From contig NC_058342.1 of the NCBI RefSeq assembly GCF_905475395.1, positions 22,230,640 through 22,294,639 on the forward strand: 64,000 nucleotides of DNA, given 5' to 3'. The notes below the pieces were generated by a model. The model was given only the letters and a program-made list of their open reading frames with translations, was not told the origin of the DNA and ran no database searches. This stretch comes from Chrysoperla carnea (lineage: Eukaryota; Arthropoda; Insecta; Neuroptera; Chrysopidae). A program made the translations under genes and the position numbers. Shown piece after piece: positions 34,481 to 44,830 of the stretch (the first letter of the stretch is position 1; every line of letters starts with the position of its first letter).

Positions 34481-34760
34481 TAGGGTTGCCACCTCTCCAG
34501 ATTTGTTCGGGAGACTCCCGAAATCGTGTAGTCAGTCCTTTCCGACTGCCGAAATCAACATAAATTCTCCAGAGTTCTGTAAAAAATATTATTTGTTTCA
34601 TATTCAGGTAAATTCGGCAATTCTGAGTAGTATTTATTTTAAATTACTTGAATCATATTTATTAAAATACAAATTATGGAAAAACTACACAACAGTTTTT
34701 TAATTCGGTGGTATAATTAGATTAATTTCACTATTTCTCGACTTTGAGGTGGCAGCCCTA
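34481..34760. mobile_element. TIR MITE, TAGGGTTGCCACCTC termini
   Basis: The left end TAGGGTTGCCACCTCTCCAG is mirrored by GAGGTGGCAGCCCTA at the right (13 of 15 complementary). The 280-bp unit contains GGGAGACTCCCGA, itself a small palindrome. A second, right-damaged copy is at 14948-15230. Confidence 0.75.
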
Positions 34761-36052
34761 ACTTTTTAAAAGAAAATAGTACGGAACCCTAAACTCGCAC
34801 TTGATAATTTTTTATTTTCGTTATTCTTAGAGTTTTACATTCACTTAAGTCACTTAGATAGCTTTAAATAGACAAACAAAATAAACTTTTTTAATGTATC
34901 TTTAGATAAGAAATGAAACGATCTTCTATTTTATGACAAAACCATAAATAAACCATAATCGTATAGCCATCTATGATTTTAGACAAAAACTATCATTATA
35001 AATTTAATTATTCAAAAAATAATATTGCCCTCTATGATTATAAGACAAATGCTATTTTTATAATGTCATCTATTATTATAAACTAAAAATTACTCATGTA
35101 ATAAAAAATTTTCCGGTTTTCGATTAATTATATAATAATTTACTATTTTTATTATTTTTTGTTATAGCGATATCAGTAAAACACACTCTCGTCAAAATTT
35201 CAACTGTCTAACTATTTCGGTTTGACTGTCTATTGTCCACTGCTTAAACTCTTGTTGGTTGCTACAATCAACGCAACAGAAAAAGCATAGTTCGGAGTTT
35301 GTCTCATTCAGAACAAAAATCCCGCCTACGTGTAAAATACAAAACCAATATTGCACCTTCCAAACTGAATACCTAAAAATATCTATTTCAAAACGTTTTT
35401 CATTGCAACTCTTAACAATTTGCTCCCAAAACAGCAGTGTTTGAGGACTATAGTCCTATTGAGGAGTTAGACCTGTATAATAGATTGGAGATATTTCACT
35501 GAACTGAAGATATCATCCGTGCACTGAAATATGAAGATGGACCTTATGCGTTTTCTTCGGATCTATTCAAATCTAAATTCAGAAAATTTTCTCAAAACAT
35601 GAATTTCACATTACTATAAAATTTATCAATTTTCGCTGTTATATTTTTTCTCAAAAAAACTGATGTATTTAAAAAAGAAAAATGATTTTGAATGAAGATT
35701 TTAAAAAAAAAAATTAATAAAAATCTCAAAATTATTTTGAGATTGATTGTACAGTGTATATAATAACAATATATATAAATTTTGTACTAAAAAAAAAACA
35801 TTTTTGTGATTATAAGGCATATTAAAAAATAAAATTACTAGAGGATTTCCAAATAATTATTTTCAAATAAAAATCAAATAAATTTTAATTACATAATTTT
35901 ATTGTTTCATATATTCAAAAAAAACAATTGGAATTCGATATTTATTCGTGTGGTATGAAATTGAATTATTTTTTAATAAGAGACTCAAGAACATTCAGGA
36001 TGTGAAACCTCCTATGCTGTGCTATAGCTAAGCGTAGCCAATGTTGGACATA
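34761..36052. other. Non-coding interval
   Basis: A short opening block resembles the 0.4-kb repeat (GTACGGAACCCTAAACTCGC). The rest is A/T-rich with no gene seen. Confidence 0.4.
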
Positions 36053-36382
36053 CCTGGTAAAAAAGTTCGATTTAAATTTCCAAGTAATTCCGATTCAATC
36101 CAATAGAACCCAATATAAAATTTCCAATTCGATCCCATTCATGAATTGGGACCAATGATAAATCTACTATAAGTTCTATCGGATTGAATCGGAGTTCAAT
36201 CGAAATGAATTTGAAATTTTTTTCAATTAAATCCGATTCATTTCAGTTAAATTTCCGTTTGAAATTTTGAATTGGTTTCAATTTAAATGAATTGAAAATT
36301 TTTTCCCAATTGAATTCTATTCATTCCGATTGATTGAATTGGAAATTTGCGATTCATGAATTTAATTTTTTTTATCCAGGAT
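36053..36382. mobile_element. MITE family C copy
   Basis: Ends CCTGGTAAAAAA and TTTTTTATCCAGG are mirrored apart from one base. The interior is the same ATTGGAAATTTC/CCGATTCAATCC mosaic as at 23.8 and 44.3 kb, in the same orientation as the 44-kb copy. Confidence 0.75.
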
Positions 36383-36389
36383 TACAGTC

Positions 36390-36835
36390 TATAGAAGTTC
36401 AATTTTTCTAGTATCATTTGAATAATCGAATTTTTTACAGAAAATAATTACAGACCTAAAAAGGCCCGTTAAATTTGAAAATAATATTTATGAAATATTT
36501 TATGTTAAAATTTAGTTATGATTAAAATTAATTTCCATGGTTTAATTAATATAACAGTAAAAAATATTTTGTTTGATAAACAATGAGACAAATGTAAATG
36601 TATGAAGTATTCTTTTTACATAAAAATAAAACTATGGGATTGATCAATTTATTATGTTTCAATTTAAATAAAAAAATATAATGGAAAATGCTTTTTTCAT
36701 TTAATTAAAATATATATATTATTTTTATAAAAAATTCATTGTTTGTAGGACCGAAAAATATATTAATAATTCTATATAAAAATACTGTTTTATTTTAACC
36801 CAATTTTGTAGTCCTATCCTTCTATCAGCACTGGT
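36390..36835 (+). repeat. Segment duplicated at 44.2-44.8 kb
   Basis: ATAGAAGTTCAATTTTTCTA through GACCTAAAAAGGCCCGTTAA to ATTTCCATGGTTTAATTAAT matches 44163-44305 and 44625-44800. The final AGTCCTATCCTTCT matches near 44813. The 44-kb copy lacks about 240 bp present here (36572-36811). Confidence 0.75.
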
Positions 36836-37279
36836 CATCAGTGGTCATGCCACACGAACTCTGATGGGTGATCGTGTTTTGACTATCTACCCTTATTGCG
36901 AAAACACACTTACTTTGTTTCAATCACCCTTAGTTTTCTTGCGATGAGGCAAGTTCATTTTCGGTATTGTAGTGATAAACACATATGTACGGCTGTAAAA
37001 GCGTGCTATTCGCACCGTGCGTGAGTTTTATTGGAGGAATTTATGACTTACATTGAAAATATAATGTTATTGTCTCACAAATTTAAATAAATAATTATGA
37101 AAATTTACATTTGAAACATAATATTTGGAAATTTGATTTCTTATTTTCACAATTTTTAATGCATTTAGTTTAATTAATTAGTGTTTTTCAATAATTTTAA
37201 TTTGCCATTTTCTATAACATTAACATAAGAATTTCAAATTAGTTATAACAGCCTCCTTTATCGCCAAACATTTTCAATC

Positions 37280-38100
37280 CAAACGCTGGCATCGATTTTA
37301 TTGTCCCTACCATGACTACGCACACAACGAATATATATCCGTTTTCGTTATTAATTTGATTGTGGTGGATTTAATTAACTTTTGTGCTTCTGCGAATATG
37401 CCGAGAAAGTGTATTAAGGATCCTAACTCTTTCTGTAATATTTGTGGTGAACTGACTCAAAAATCAAAGGCGAAATTTTTCTAAATTTATTTGAAGTGCT
37501 ATCACGAGTATTTTAGTTTTGCGGTGGCTCATCAGGACAAAGGATTGGGCCCCACATATTTTTTGCGTGATATAGGTAAAAAATTTATGCCGTTTGCTGT
37601 ATCCATGATATGGACTGAGCCTAGAGATCATGTTTCAGACTGCTATTTTTGTCTTACTCCAATAAAGGGCATAAATGTAAATTCGTAGGACCTCAATTAT
37701 CAGTGAATTAAATAAAAGATCCGAAATTCCAAGAAAAATTAAATGTTTTAGAATAATCAGCCTGGCAATGCTTCAAGAACGTAGTTAAAAATTTTTTAGG
37801 TTACCATAATAGTGAAAACCATAAAAAATTTATTAAAGAGCTCCTATTGTCATATGAAGCTTTGGGTTGCAATATGTCGCTTAATATTCATTTTTCTATA
37901 AACTCACATCTGGATTTTTTCCCAGAGAATTTAGGGATCGTAAGTTATGAGCATGGAGAAAGGTTTCATCAGGACATTTCAAAGATGGAGAAGCGTTAAC
38001 AGTGTAGATGGAGTCCTAGGATGTTGCTTGACTATTGCTGGACGATCAAAACGGAGCAATCGGAAGTCAAATATTCTGGAAAATCGTAGACCTTTTTTTT
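37280..38100 (+). pseudogene. Broken multi-copy transposon-associated ORF
   Basis: A start-like ATGCCGAGAAAGTG at 37398 opens MPRKCIKDPNSFCNICGELT, with paired cysteines, then a stop. The frame resumes with MPFAVSMIWTEPRDH and SDCYFCLTPIKGI (37589-37670), then stops again. It returns at about 37870 with CNMSLNIHF, SHLDFFPENLGIV, EHGERFHQDISKMEKR, a stop, then SPRMLLDYCWTIK. I recall similar proteins as high-copy, uncharacterised, transposon-like genes in arthropods and cnidarians; that is memory, not a search. At least three stops make it inactive. Its upstream ACCATGACTACGCACACAAC block recurs at 32.8 kb. Confidence 0.7.
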
Positions 38101-38469
38101 TACAAACCACATAATTTGCATATTTCTGCAGAACTATTTTTTATTTTATGTTTTTCTTGTAATTCGTTTTTTTTCGCCGAATAAAATTGATAAGTGATTA
38201 AAATAAAATAACTGCGTACTTTTATTCACAATACTTAATTTTGTAGACCAGGGTAATAGGGTAAGGCTATACGGGCACACATGACCCGATCCAAGATGGA
38301 GTCGCTCCGGGAAAATACCCGGAGCAGCAAAAACGTGGGGCGGCAAATTCTTAAAATATGATATGCCGTAATCTCGATAACGAGGATTCAACAAGACCAG
38401 GGCTATTCAGAAAAGTGGGATTGTATGGAAAAATTCATTATAATAAATAAAATAAAATATTGAAAAAAC

Positions 38470-38935
38470 ACTATACAGGGTGCTTTTTTAAGTTGACAAA
38501 TGCGGAAAAATTGAAACTCGGAAAATAAACACATCTTACGCAGACATTAAACGTGACATAGATTTTCACAAGCTCACTCTACACCTTAACTAGTAATCGA
38601 TATATGAACACATTATTTTTCCGCAAACCGTACAATTTAGGCAAAAACGGACTGAATAGTTTTATCAAAAATTGTTTTTTCGTATCAAAATTGTTATTTC
38701 GTATAATAATTGTTTTTGCGCAAGCAAGAGTCAAAAAAATTTTTCCAATAAGGTCAACAGTGGTTCGTTTTTCTATAAAGACCATTTTTGTTCAAATTGA
38801 ATTAACAAAGTCACAAAAATCTAGATTTTTGCTATCAATTATTGTCTATAAACTATTCGGTTTACATAAAAATGTTAAAAAAAAAAAAAAAATGTTTGCG
38901 TATTTGTAAAGAACAACTTTCTAATTTAAAGAGTT
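38470..38935. other. Non-coding stretch before the LINE
   Basis: A TATACAGGGTGC motif at 38474 has a possible mirrored partner GACACCCTGTA near 40600 beyond the LINE, which would fit a LINE inserted into a mariner-type element. An open frame of about 100 codons here ends in poly-lysine and looks like chance. Confidence 0.35.
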
Positions 38936-40480
38936 AATTTTCATGTGGAGTTGATGAAATACCTATTAAACTTATAAAAGAAAACTTACCTATCCCAATT
39001 AGCGGAAGTGCTAGTTTATATTTACAATCTATCTTTTGAATGTGGGATATTTCCTGATATTTAAAAAACCAGTATGATAAAACCAATTTTTAAGAAAGGT
39101 GAAATGTCGAAGCCTGAAAATTACCGACCTATATCTTTACTACCGCAATTTTCTAAAATTTAAAAAAATCATGTACAATAGACTCTCTGAGTTTTTAGAA
39201 ACGGAAAACATCTTGACTAAATGCCAACATGGATTCCGACCCAAACACTCTACTTGCTCTGCAAGTAATGAATTTGCGCATCATGTTCTAAAAGAACTTG
39301 ATAAAAAAAGATATGTTTTATCACTATTTTTTTATTTAACTTCAGCCTTCGGCATGGTAAATCACAGGTTTTTGTTAAATAAATTAGAAAGTCTTGGGAT
39401 AAGAGGACTTCCACTTTCCTGGCTTATGTCCTATTTAGATAATAGAAAAATAATAACGGATGTTGAAGGTATAAAATCAAGCCCACTCTGTGTCAACATT
39501 GGAGTTCCACAGGGCTCAAATCTTGGACCATTATTGTTCTTGACTTACATAAATGACCTTCCGTCCTTTATACAGTATGGTAAATTATTAATGTATGCAG
39601 ATGATACCTCTGTGATATTATCTTCAGATAATATACATAGTTTAATGAATGAAATGAATATTGTAATACAACAATTTGCTGATTGGTGCAAAAATAATCA
39701 TTTAATTATAAACGTGACTAAAACAACCTTTTTAGTTTTTAAAAATAAAGTTAATGATGCATCAGTTATTACGTCATCAATAAAATATCCGATTACGCAA
39801 GTAAGCGAAATGAAATCCTTAGGTATAATTTTGGATGAAGGTATGAAATGGAATCGACATGTTGATACAGTGTGTAAAAAGTTAGGCACGGCTTATTTTT
39901 ATATCAAAAAATTAAAACAAACTCATAACACTGAAGCTTTATTGGCTGTGTATTATGCGTTTGTATATGCTGCCATGCAGTATTGTGTAATATTATGGGG
40001 ACAATGTTCAGAATGCACACGAATATTTATACTCCAAAAAAGAATTATTCGGCTCATGTTTAATCTTGATTATCGAGAATCATGCGTTAATCATTTTAAG
40101 CGGAATAATTTGCTAACATTCTATGGCATTTATTACTACGAGCTATTAATATTTATCAAAAAAAATTATCAAAACCTACCACTTAGAAATGAAATACATG
40201 ATTATAACACTCGTCATAATAATGATTTGCATATTGCAAACTATAGATTGCAAAAGTTCAAAAACTCTCCGGAAATTATTGGAAGTGAATTGTACAATAA
40301 TCTACCCGTAGAGTTAAAAAACATAGAGAGCATGCCAAAATTTAAACGTGAGCTGAAGAAGCATATTGTAACGTCGTGCCCATATAGTTTAATTTAATTT
40401 ATTTAATTTTCATGTTGACTATACCTATGTACGTTTGTATCTTATGGTGAAAATAAATAATAATAATAATAATAATAATG
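38936..40480 (+). mobile_element. 5'-truncated Jockey-type non-LTR retrotransposon
   Basis: Reverse transcriptase homology runs from SCGVDEIPIKLIKENLP (38944) to the ORF end at 40397, followed by a short 3' region and an (AAT)n tail at 40452-40480. Damage: a frameshift near 38998, a stop at 39062-39064 and another frameshift in an A/T run near 39160. AATGTTTG occurs both near 38891 and after the tail (40477-40484), a possible target duplication. Confidence 0.85.
39099..40397 (+). pseudogene. LINE reverse transcriptase (inactive)
   Basis: The open part covers fingers, palm, thumb and the C-terminal region. Recognisable are CQHGFRPKHST, GVPQGSNLGPLLFLTYINDL (motif B region) and MYADDTSV (motif C, both Asp kept). 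Motif A reads FFYLTSAFGMVNH where active relatives have Asp at the Tyr and usually also at the Gly. The catalytic Asp is therefore lost, so the protein cannot polymerise even if translated. The C-terminus has the YNTRHNN and YNNLPVELKN patterns of Jockey-superfamily elements. The endonuclease and ORF1 are missing through 5' truncation. The first 20 or so codons of the open frame are out of frame with the domain. Confidence 0.85.
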
Positions 40481-40794
40481 TTTGTCAGTTATGAATCAGA
40501 GTGAGGTTTTAATTGAGGAAACTAATATTTTTGATTTGAATTATTTTACTTGATTAAATTTATTTATCGAGTTTCAAGTATATGCTAACTAAAAATAGAC
40601 ACCCTGTACTTGGTATTAGTGTAAAAGGCGGCAAATATTATTTTTGTCCAGGGCGGCTAAATATAGCTAGATCAAGCCCTACGCGGAAGATACAGTAAAA
40701 ATATAAACTTTGAATAATAATTATTCGCAGTTTATATATCAAATAAACTTTGAATAATATAATTTTTCTATGATAAATATTTCTTTAAAATTAT

Positions 40795-41325
40795 AAGTAT
40801 ATAAATAAACAAGTGAAAACAAACAAATGACTGAGTTAATTGTTGAAATACCATGTAAAGACAGTGTTGATTACTCTGACACATTACACATACATACATG
40901 TAACACATGTATAACCATGTGACATAGCCATGACATACATTCTTTACAATTTGCGCTCTCACAGGTAAACAGTGATGTTTACGAAAAAATGTTTCGTACA
41001 AAAGTTGTTTCTGTTTTATAAGGAACATTTTTTACATTTAAACTTTTGTTCTATCTCTAACGGTTTACAAGATACTATCAATATCATACTCAATTGACCT
41101 ATGTTGCTCATTTACGAACTTGACCTCACTTTTAACGTCCTGACTACGCTGTAAAAATTTCAGCTTGATATATTTTTTCGTTGTTGAGTTATTGTGTTCA
41201 CAGACGGACGGGCGGACAATCGAAAATGGACTAATTAGATGATTCTATGAACACCTATACCAAAATTATTTTCGTAGCATCAATATTTTTAAGCGTTACA
41301 AACTTGGGACTAAATTAAAAACACT
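40795..41325 (-). repeat. Family A repeat, minus strand
   Basis: A full-length-like copy, inverse orientation, from ACTGAGTTAATTGTTGAAAT through GTAAACAGTGATGTTTACG and GACGGACGGGCGGACAATCG to AAGCGTTACAAACTTGGGAC. Confidence 0.85.
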
Positions 41326-41714
41326 CCTTCTGTGATATTATTTGTTTTTTACTAAGAATCTAATGTTTTCTTGCAAAAATATAATAATAAAAAAAAAGTG
41401 GGAATTGACCAAACCAATGAAATAATATAATAGTTTTTTTTAAATGTTTTTTTCAAAATAATATAATCCAATTGAAATCAGTTCATATCCCTTCTTTAGT
41501 TTAATATTATTAAATAAAATATACATAATATCTACTGATTATCATTGGCTACGGGTTATCGAATGATAGCCAGTGAATTTACAATTTTATCAATTTTTGT
41601 CATACCTGTAGCGCCCAAATTAGGGCTCAGATCCAAAATTGGTAAATGACTTTTTCCTTCGTCTTTATGAGCTTATTCTGTAGGCCAACGATCTGCAGTC
41701 AATAACAGAACGCC

Positions 41715-41765
41715 CTGTATACATGGTATAATATGTATATTTCATATATACATGGTATAAAAAAG
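41715..41765. repeat. Palindromic ATACATGGTATA block
   Basis: GTATACATGGTATAATATGT followed by ATATTTCATATATACATGGT forms an imperfect palindrome. A related one (TATACTATGTATATTTCATA then TATACATAGTATA) lies at the outer end of the family A copy at 51.1 kb, so the motif seems to belong to that family's border. Confidence 0.5.
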
Positions 41766-41967
41766 CATGCGCATAAAGTAAGTTTCAACAATATAAAATT
41801 TGAATATATGAGAAACAAACAAACTTAACGAACATCTCTCGAAAACATGTCAAATAATTCTTGGAAATTAAAAGCATTAACATTGAGTTCCAATTAAAAG
41901 TGATATAAATAAAAAATATTAATATTAAAATAAAAATTTAAACAAAATTGATACAATAGGTAAGAGG

Positions 41968-42062
41968 CAGTTTAAGAAATTTATTATATAAAGAAAATGA
42001 ATGAAAATAATTCAATTGAGGATGTTAATTCATATTTCGATGTATTATTCATATTTATTTCA
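41968..42062 (+). repeat. Diverged tandem duplicate of the zinc-finger gene's start
   Basis: CAGTTTAAGAAATTTATTAT...AAAGAAAATGAATGAAAA aligns with 42063 onward (CAGTTTGAGAAATAGAATAT...ACGAAAATGGCAAG). It includes a decoy ATG at 41998 whose frame reads MNENNSIEDVNSYFDV, parallel to MASNSFDDVNHFLI of the real start, then stops. GTAAG before it and TTTATTTCAG at its end could also make it a 5' UTR intron. Confidence 0.75.
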
Positions 42063-42089
42063 GTTTGAGAAATAGAATATATAACGAAA

Positions 42090-43085
42090 ATGGCAAGTAA
42101 TTCATTTGATGATGTAAATCATTTTTTAATCAATGAGGAGAATATTAAACTTGAAAAACAACCTACAACAGAACTCATTATTAAAGATGAAATATTAGAA
42201 AATAGCGGTGTTACAATGGAAAATGAACGAATTGAAGAAGTTCAAGAAGATAACTTTACAATGGAACATCGACCAATTAAAAATGAAGTTTTAGAAGACA
42301 GTGTTACATTAAAAAATGTACGAATTAAAAATGAAAAACTAGATAGCAGTGATATGGAATCTGAACAAATTCATGAAAATTTGACGATAATCAACTATGG
42401 AAATATTATGCTTGAAAAACAACCTAAAACAGAAATCAAAGTTGAAAATGAAACATCGGATGAAAGTGATTTAGAAACACATCAAGGTCAAAATAAAGAA
42501 AACGAATTTTCATATGACTCTTCAAGTGAAAGTGATGAACAGGAAGTTTCGTGTCCTATTTGCAATAAAAGCTTTAATGAAGTAAGTGAGTTATTGAATC
42601 ATAAACAGATGCATGGCAAAAAACCATTTTCCTGTGACATTTGTCAAAGTAAATATAAACTTCAACGCAATTTAGTGTTACATAAACGCAGTCATATTGG
42701 ACAAAAACCAATGTTATGTAATATCTGTAATAAGTTATTTTATCGGCAGAGTCAATTTACTAGCCATGAACGATATCATGCCAGAGGAGGTCCATTTTCA
42801 TGTGATATATGCCATAAAACATACATTCATCAAAGCTCTTTAAAAAGTCATCGTTGTCGTCAACAAGAAAAGCCGTTTTTATGTGGTTTTTGTAATAAAG
42901 CTTTTCAGCATAAGTCAAGTTTAACTGCACACCAACGAATTCATAGTGAAGAAAAGCACCTCTTAGTTCAACATCAAAGAATTCATACTGGAGACAAACC
43001 CTTCGTCTGTGATATTTGTGATAGAAAGTTTAGACAACTTACTATGATGAAGAGACATAAACTAACCCATGGTAAAAATAAATAA
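42090..43085 (+). CDS. C2H2 zinc-finger protein with psi-K-x-E N-terminus (331 aa, no intron)
   Basis: Probable nuclear DNA-binding factor. The acidic N-terminal half (1-150) holds five psi-K-x-E SUMO-acceptor-type motifs, with lysines at 20, 32, 64, 80 and 117 (IKLE, IKDE, IKNE, IKNE, IKVE), then a Ser/Asp/Glu patch (SYDSSSESDEQE). Fingers: C155/C158/H171/H175; C182/C185/H198/H202; C210/C213/H226/H230; C238/C241/H254 with the last His missing; C265/C268/H281/H285; an orphan half (H295/H299) lacking its Cys pair; and C307/C310/H323/H327. The start fits paralogues at 59.19 and 61.36 kb. AATAAA overlaps the stop codon. The open frame is intact, so I treat it as a gene, but the degenerate fingers hint at relaxed constraint. 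Target and function are unknown. Confidence 0.85.
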   Translation: MASNSFDDVNHFLINEENIKLEKQPTTELIIKDEILENSGVTMENERIEEVQEDNFTMEHRPIKNEVLEDSVTLKNVRIKNEKLDSSDMESEQIHENLTIINYGNIMLEKQPKTEIKVENETSDESDLETHQGQNKENEFSYDSSSESDEQEVSCPICNKSFNEVSELLNHKQMHGKKPFSCDICQSKYKLQRNLVLHKRSHIGQKPMLCNICNKLFYRQSQFTSHERYHARGGPFSCDICHKTYIHQSSLKSHRCRQQEKPFLCGFCNKAFQHKSSLTAHQRIHSEEKHLLVQHQRIHTGDKPFVCDICDRKFRQLTMMKRHKLTHGKNK

Positions 43086-43101
43086 TTCTCATGTAATATT
43101 T

Positions 43102-43293
43102 CCCTGGTGGAAAAAATATTTGAAAAAAGAATAAGTCTTAGGAAACTCTAAAAAAGTCTTAGAAACTTTAAAAAAGTATTAAGAACTCTGAATAACTCCT
43201 AATTAGATTAGTCCGAAAACGTTGAGAAATTCAAAGTTCCTAAGACTTTTTCAGAATTTCTTATTCTTTCTTCAAATATTTTTTCCACCAGGG
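43102..43293. mobile_element. MITE family D downstream of the zinc-finger gene
   Basis: CCCTGGTGGAAAAAATATTT and its complement AAATATTTTTTCCACCAGGG bound a 192-bp unit. The arms continue inward with AGAATAAG/CTTATTCTT and repeated AAGTCTTA-GAAACTCT motifs. A second copy lies at 49606-49816 in an intron of the 48.5-kb gene. Confidence 0.85.
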
Positions 43294-43371
43294 TTGTAAT
43301 TAACCATTTACATAATTCATGAATATAAATATTATCGAAGATTATAAATGAGAACTCTAGGATATATCGAA

Positions 43372-44118
43372 ATAAATTTCGATTTTTGGCCCAATTTCCT
43401 AGATCAGTTTTTTGTATTTTTAAAATAGGTATTTTCGACTTCCAAGTAGTCATCATCAGTAAGAATTAGCTAGTGATTACTCTTATTATGAATGTTACTC
43501 TTTGCTAATTTCATGAAGATTATAAAGAAGGAGAACGATCGCAATAGAAAATATTGTCCCTAAAATATGGACAAAATAAGTGAGGCGCTGGGATCGCTAA
43601 GTTGTCTCATTAAATGCGGGCTGTTGTGCGCTAATATACTACTTACCGACGACAGCGCGGCTGGTGGCTGAAAATGAACTATAAATTCTAAAAATTTTCA
43701 GGGACAGATGCGCTAATGCTTTAGCAAGTAGCGATCGTTCTCCTTCTTTATAACCTTCATGGCTAATTTGGTGGCGGACTGCACAATGATACTTTCGTAT
43801 GTCTACAATTTATACAGTTCACAGTATCTGTCAAATTATAGTATTAGTGGCGCTAGGAAATTTCTTCCATCAACTGATGGAAGTTGATTGGCTAGCGCCA
43901 CTGATACTACAATTTGACAGATACTGTGAACAGTATAAATTGTAGGTACACGAAAATATCATTGTGCAATCCGCCACCAAATTAACAAAGAGTAACATTC
44001 ATAATAAGAGTAATCACTAGCTAATTCTTACGGATGATGACTACTTGGAAGTCGAAAATACCTATTTTAAAAATACAAAAAACTGATCTAGGAAATTGGG
44101 CCAAAAATCGAAATTTAT
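43372..44118. repeat. Large palindrome interrupted by a younger MITE
   Basis: The left arm 43372-43542 (ATAAATTTCGATTTTTGGCC ... GAACGATCGC) is matched in reverse complement by 43731-43768 plus 43980-44118. The right arm is cut at GGCTAATT by a 211-bp element (43769-43979). Without it the arms would be about 170 bp around a 188-bp spacer. Arm identity looks high (over 90 per cent by eye). Confidence 0.9.
43769..43979. mobile_element. 211-bp MITE with ~100-bp TIRs
   Basis: It begins TGGTGGCGGACTGCACAATG and ends with the near-complement CATTGTGCAATCCGCCACCA. Complementarity reaches almost to the centre (GTGGCGCTAG ... CTAGCGCCAC). AATT flanks both sides, fitting a 4-bp target duplication, though the flank is itself palindromic. 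Confidence 0.85.
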
Positions 44119-44162
44119 TATAATTCATGAAGTTTTATTGATTTATACGTAGAAAAAATTTC

Positions 44163-44830
44163 AGTTCAATTTCTCTAGTATCACTTGAATAATCGATTTT
44201 TTTACAGAGAATAATTACATGCCTATAAAGGCCCGTTAAATTTGAAAATAATATTTATGAAACATTTTATGTTAAAATTTAGTTATGATTAAAATTAATT
44301 TCCATGGTAAAAAAGTCAAATTTCCAATTAATTCCTATTCAACCCAATATAAAATTTCCAATTCGATCCCATTCATGAATTGAGACCAATAAAAAAGTTA
44401 TTATAAGTTCTATCGGATTGAATCGGAGTTCAATTGAAATGAATTGGAAATTTTTTTTAAATTAATCCGATTCATTTCAGTTAAATTTCCGTTTGAAATT
44501 TTGAATTGGTTTCAGTTGGAATGAATTGAAAATTTTTCCCAATTGAATGCTATTCATGTCGATTGGTTGAATTGGAAATTTGCGATTCATGAATTGGATT
44601 TTTTTATCAAGGATGACAGTCCATAGAAGTTCAATTTTCTAGTATCACTTGAATAATCGAATTTTTTACAGAAAATAATTACAGACCTAAAAAGGCCTGT
44701 TAAATTTGAAAATAATATTTATGAAACATTTTATGTTAAAATTTAGTTATGATTAAAATTAATTTCCATGGTTTAATTAATATAACAGTAAAAAATATTT
44801 ATAGTCCTATCCTTCTTTCAGCACAGAGCC
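44163..44830 (+). repeat. MITE family C flanked by direct copies of one segment
   Basis: Segment 44163-44305 (GTTCAATTTCTCTAGTATCA to AATTTCCATGG) recurs at 44625-44800. Between them is a family C MITE (44302-44616, ends GGTAAAAAAGTC and TTTTTTATCAAGG). The same MITE-plus-right-segment order occurs at 36.05-36.58 kb, but without the left direct copy. Confidence 0.75.

Noticed and set aside
38604..38909. 101-codon open frame before the LINE
   Set aside because: Ends in poly-Lys from an A-run and overlaps an equally long antisense frame; no domain recognised.
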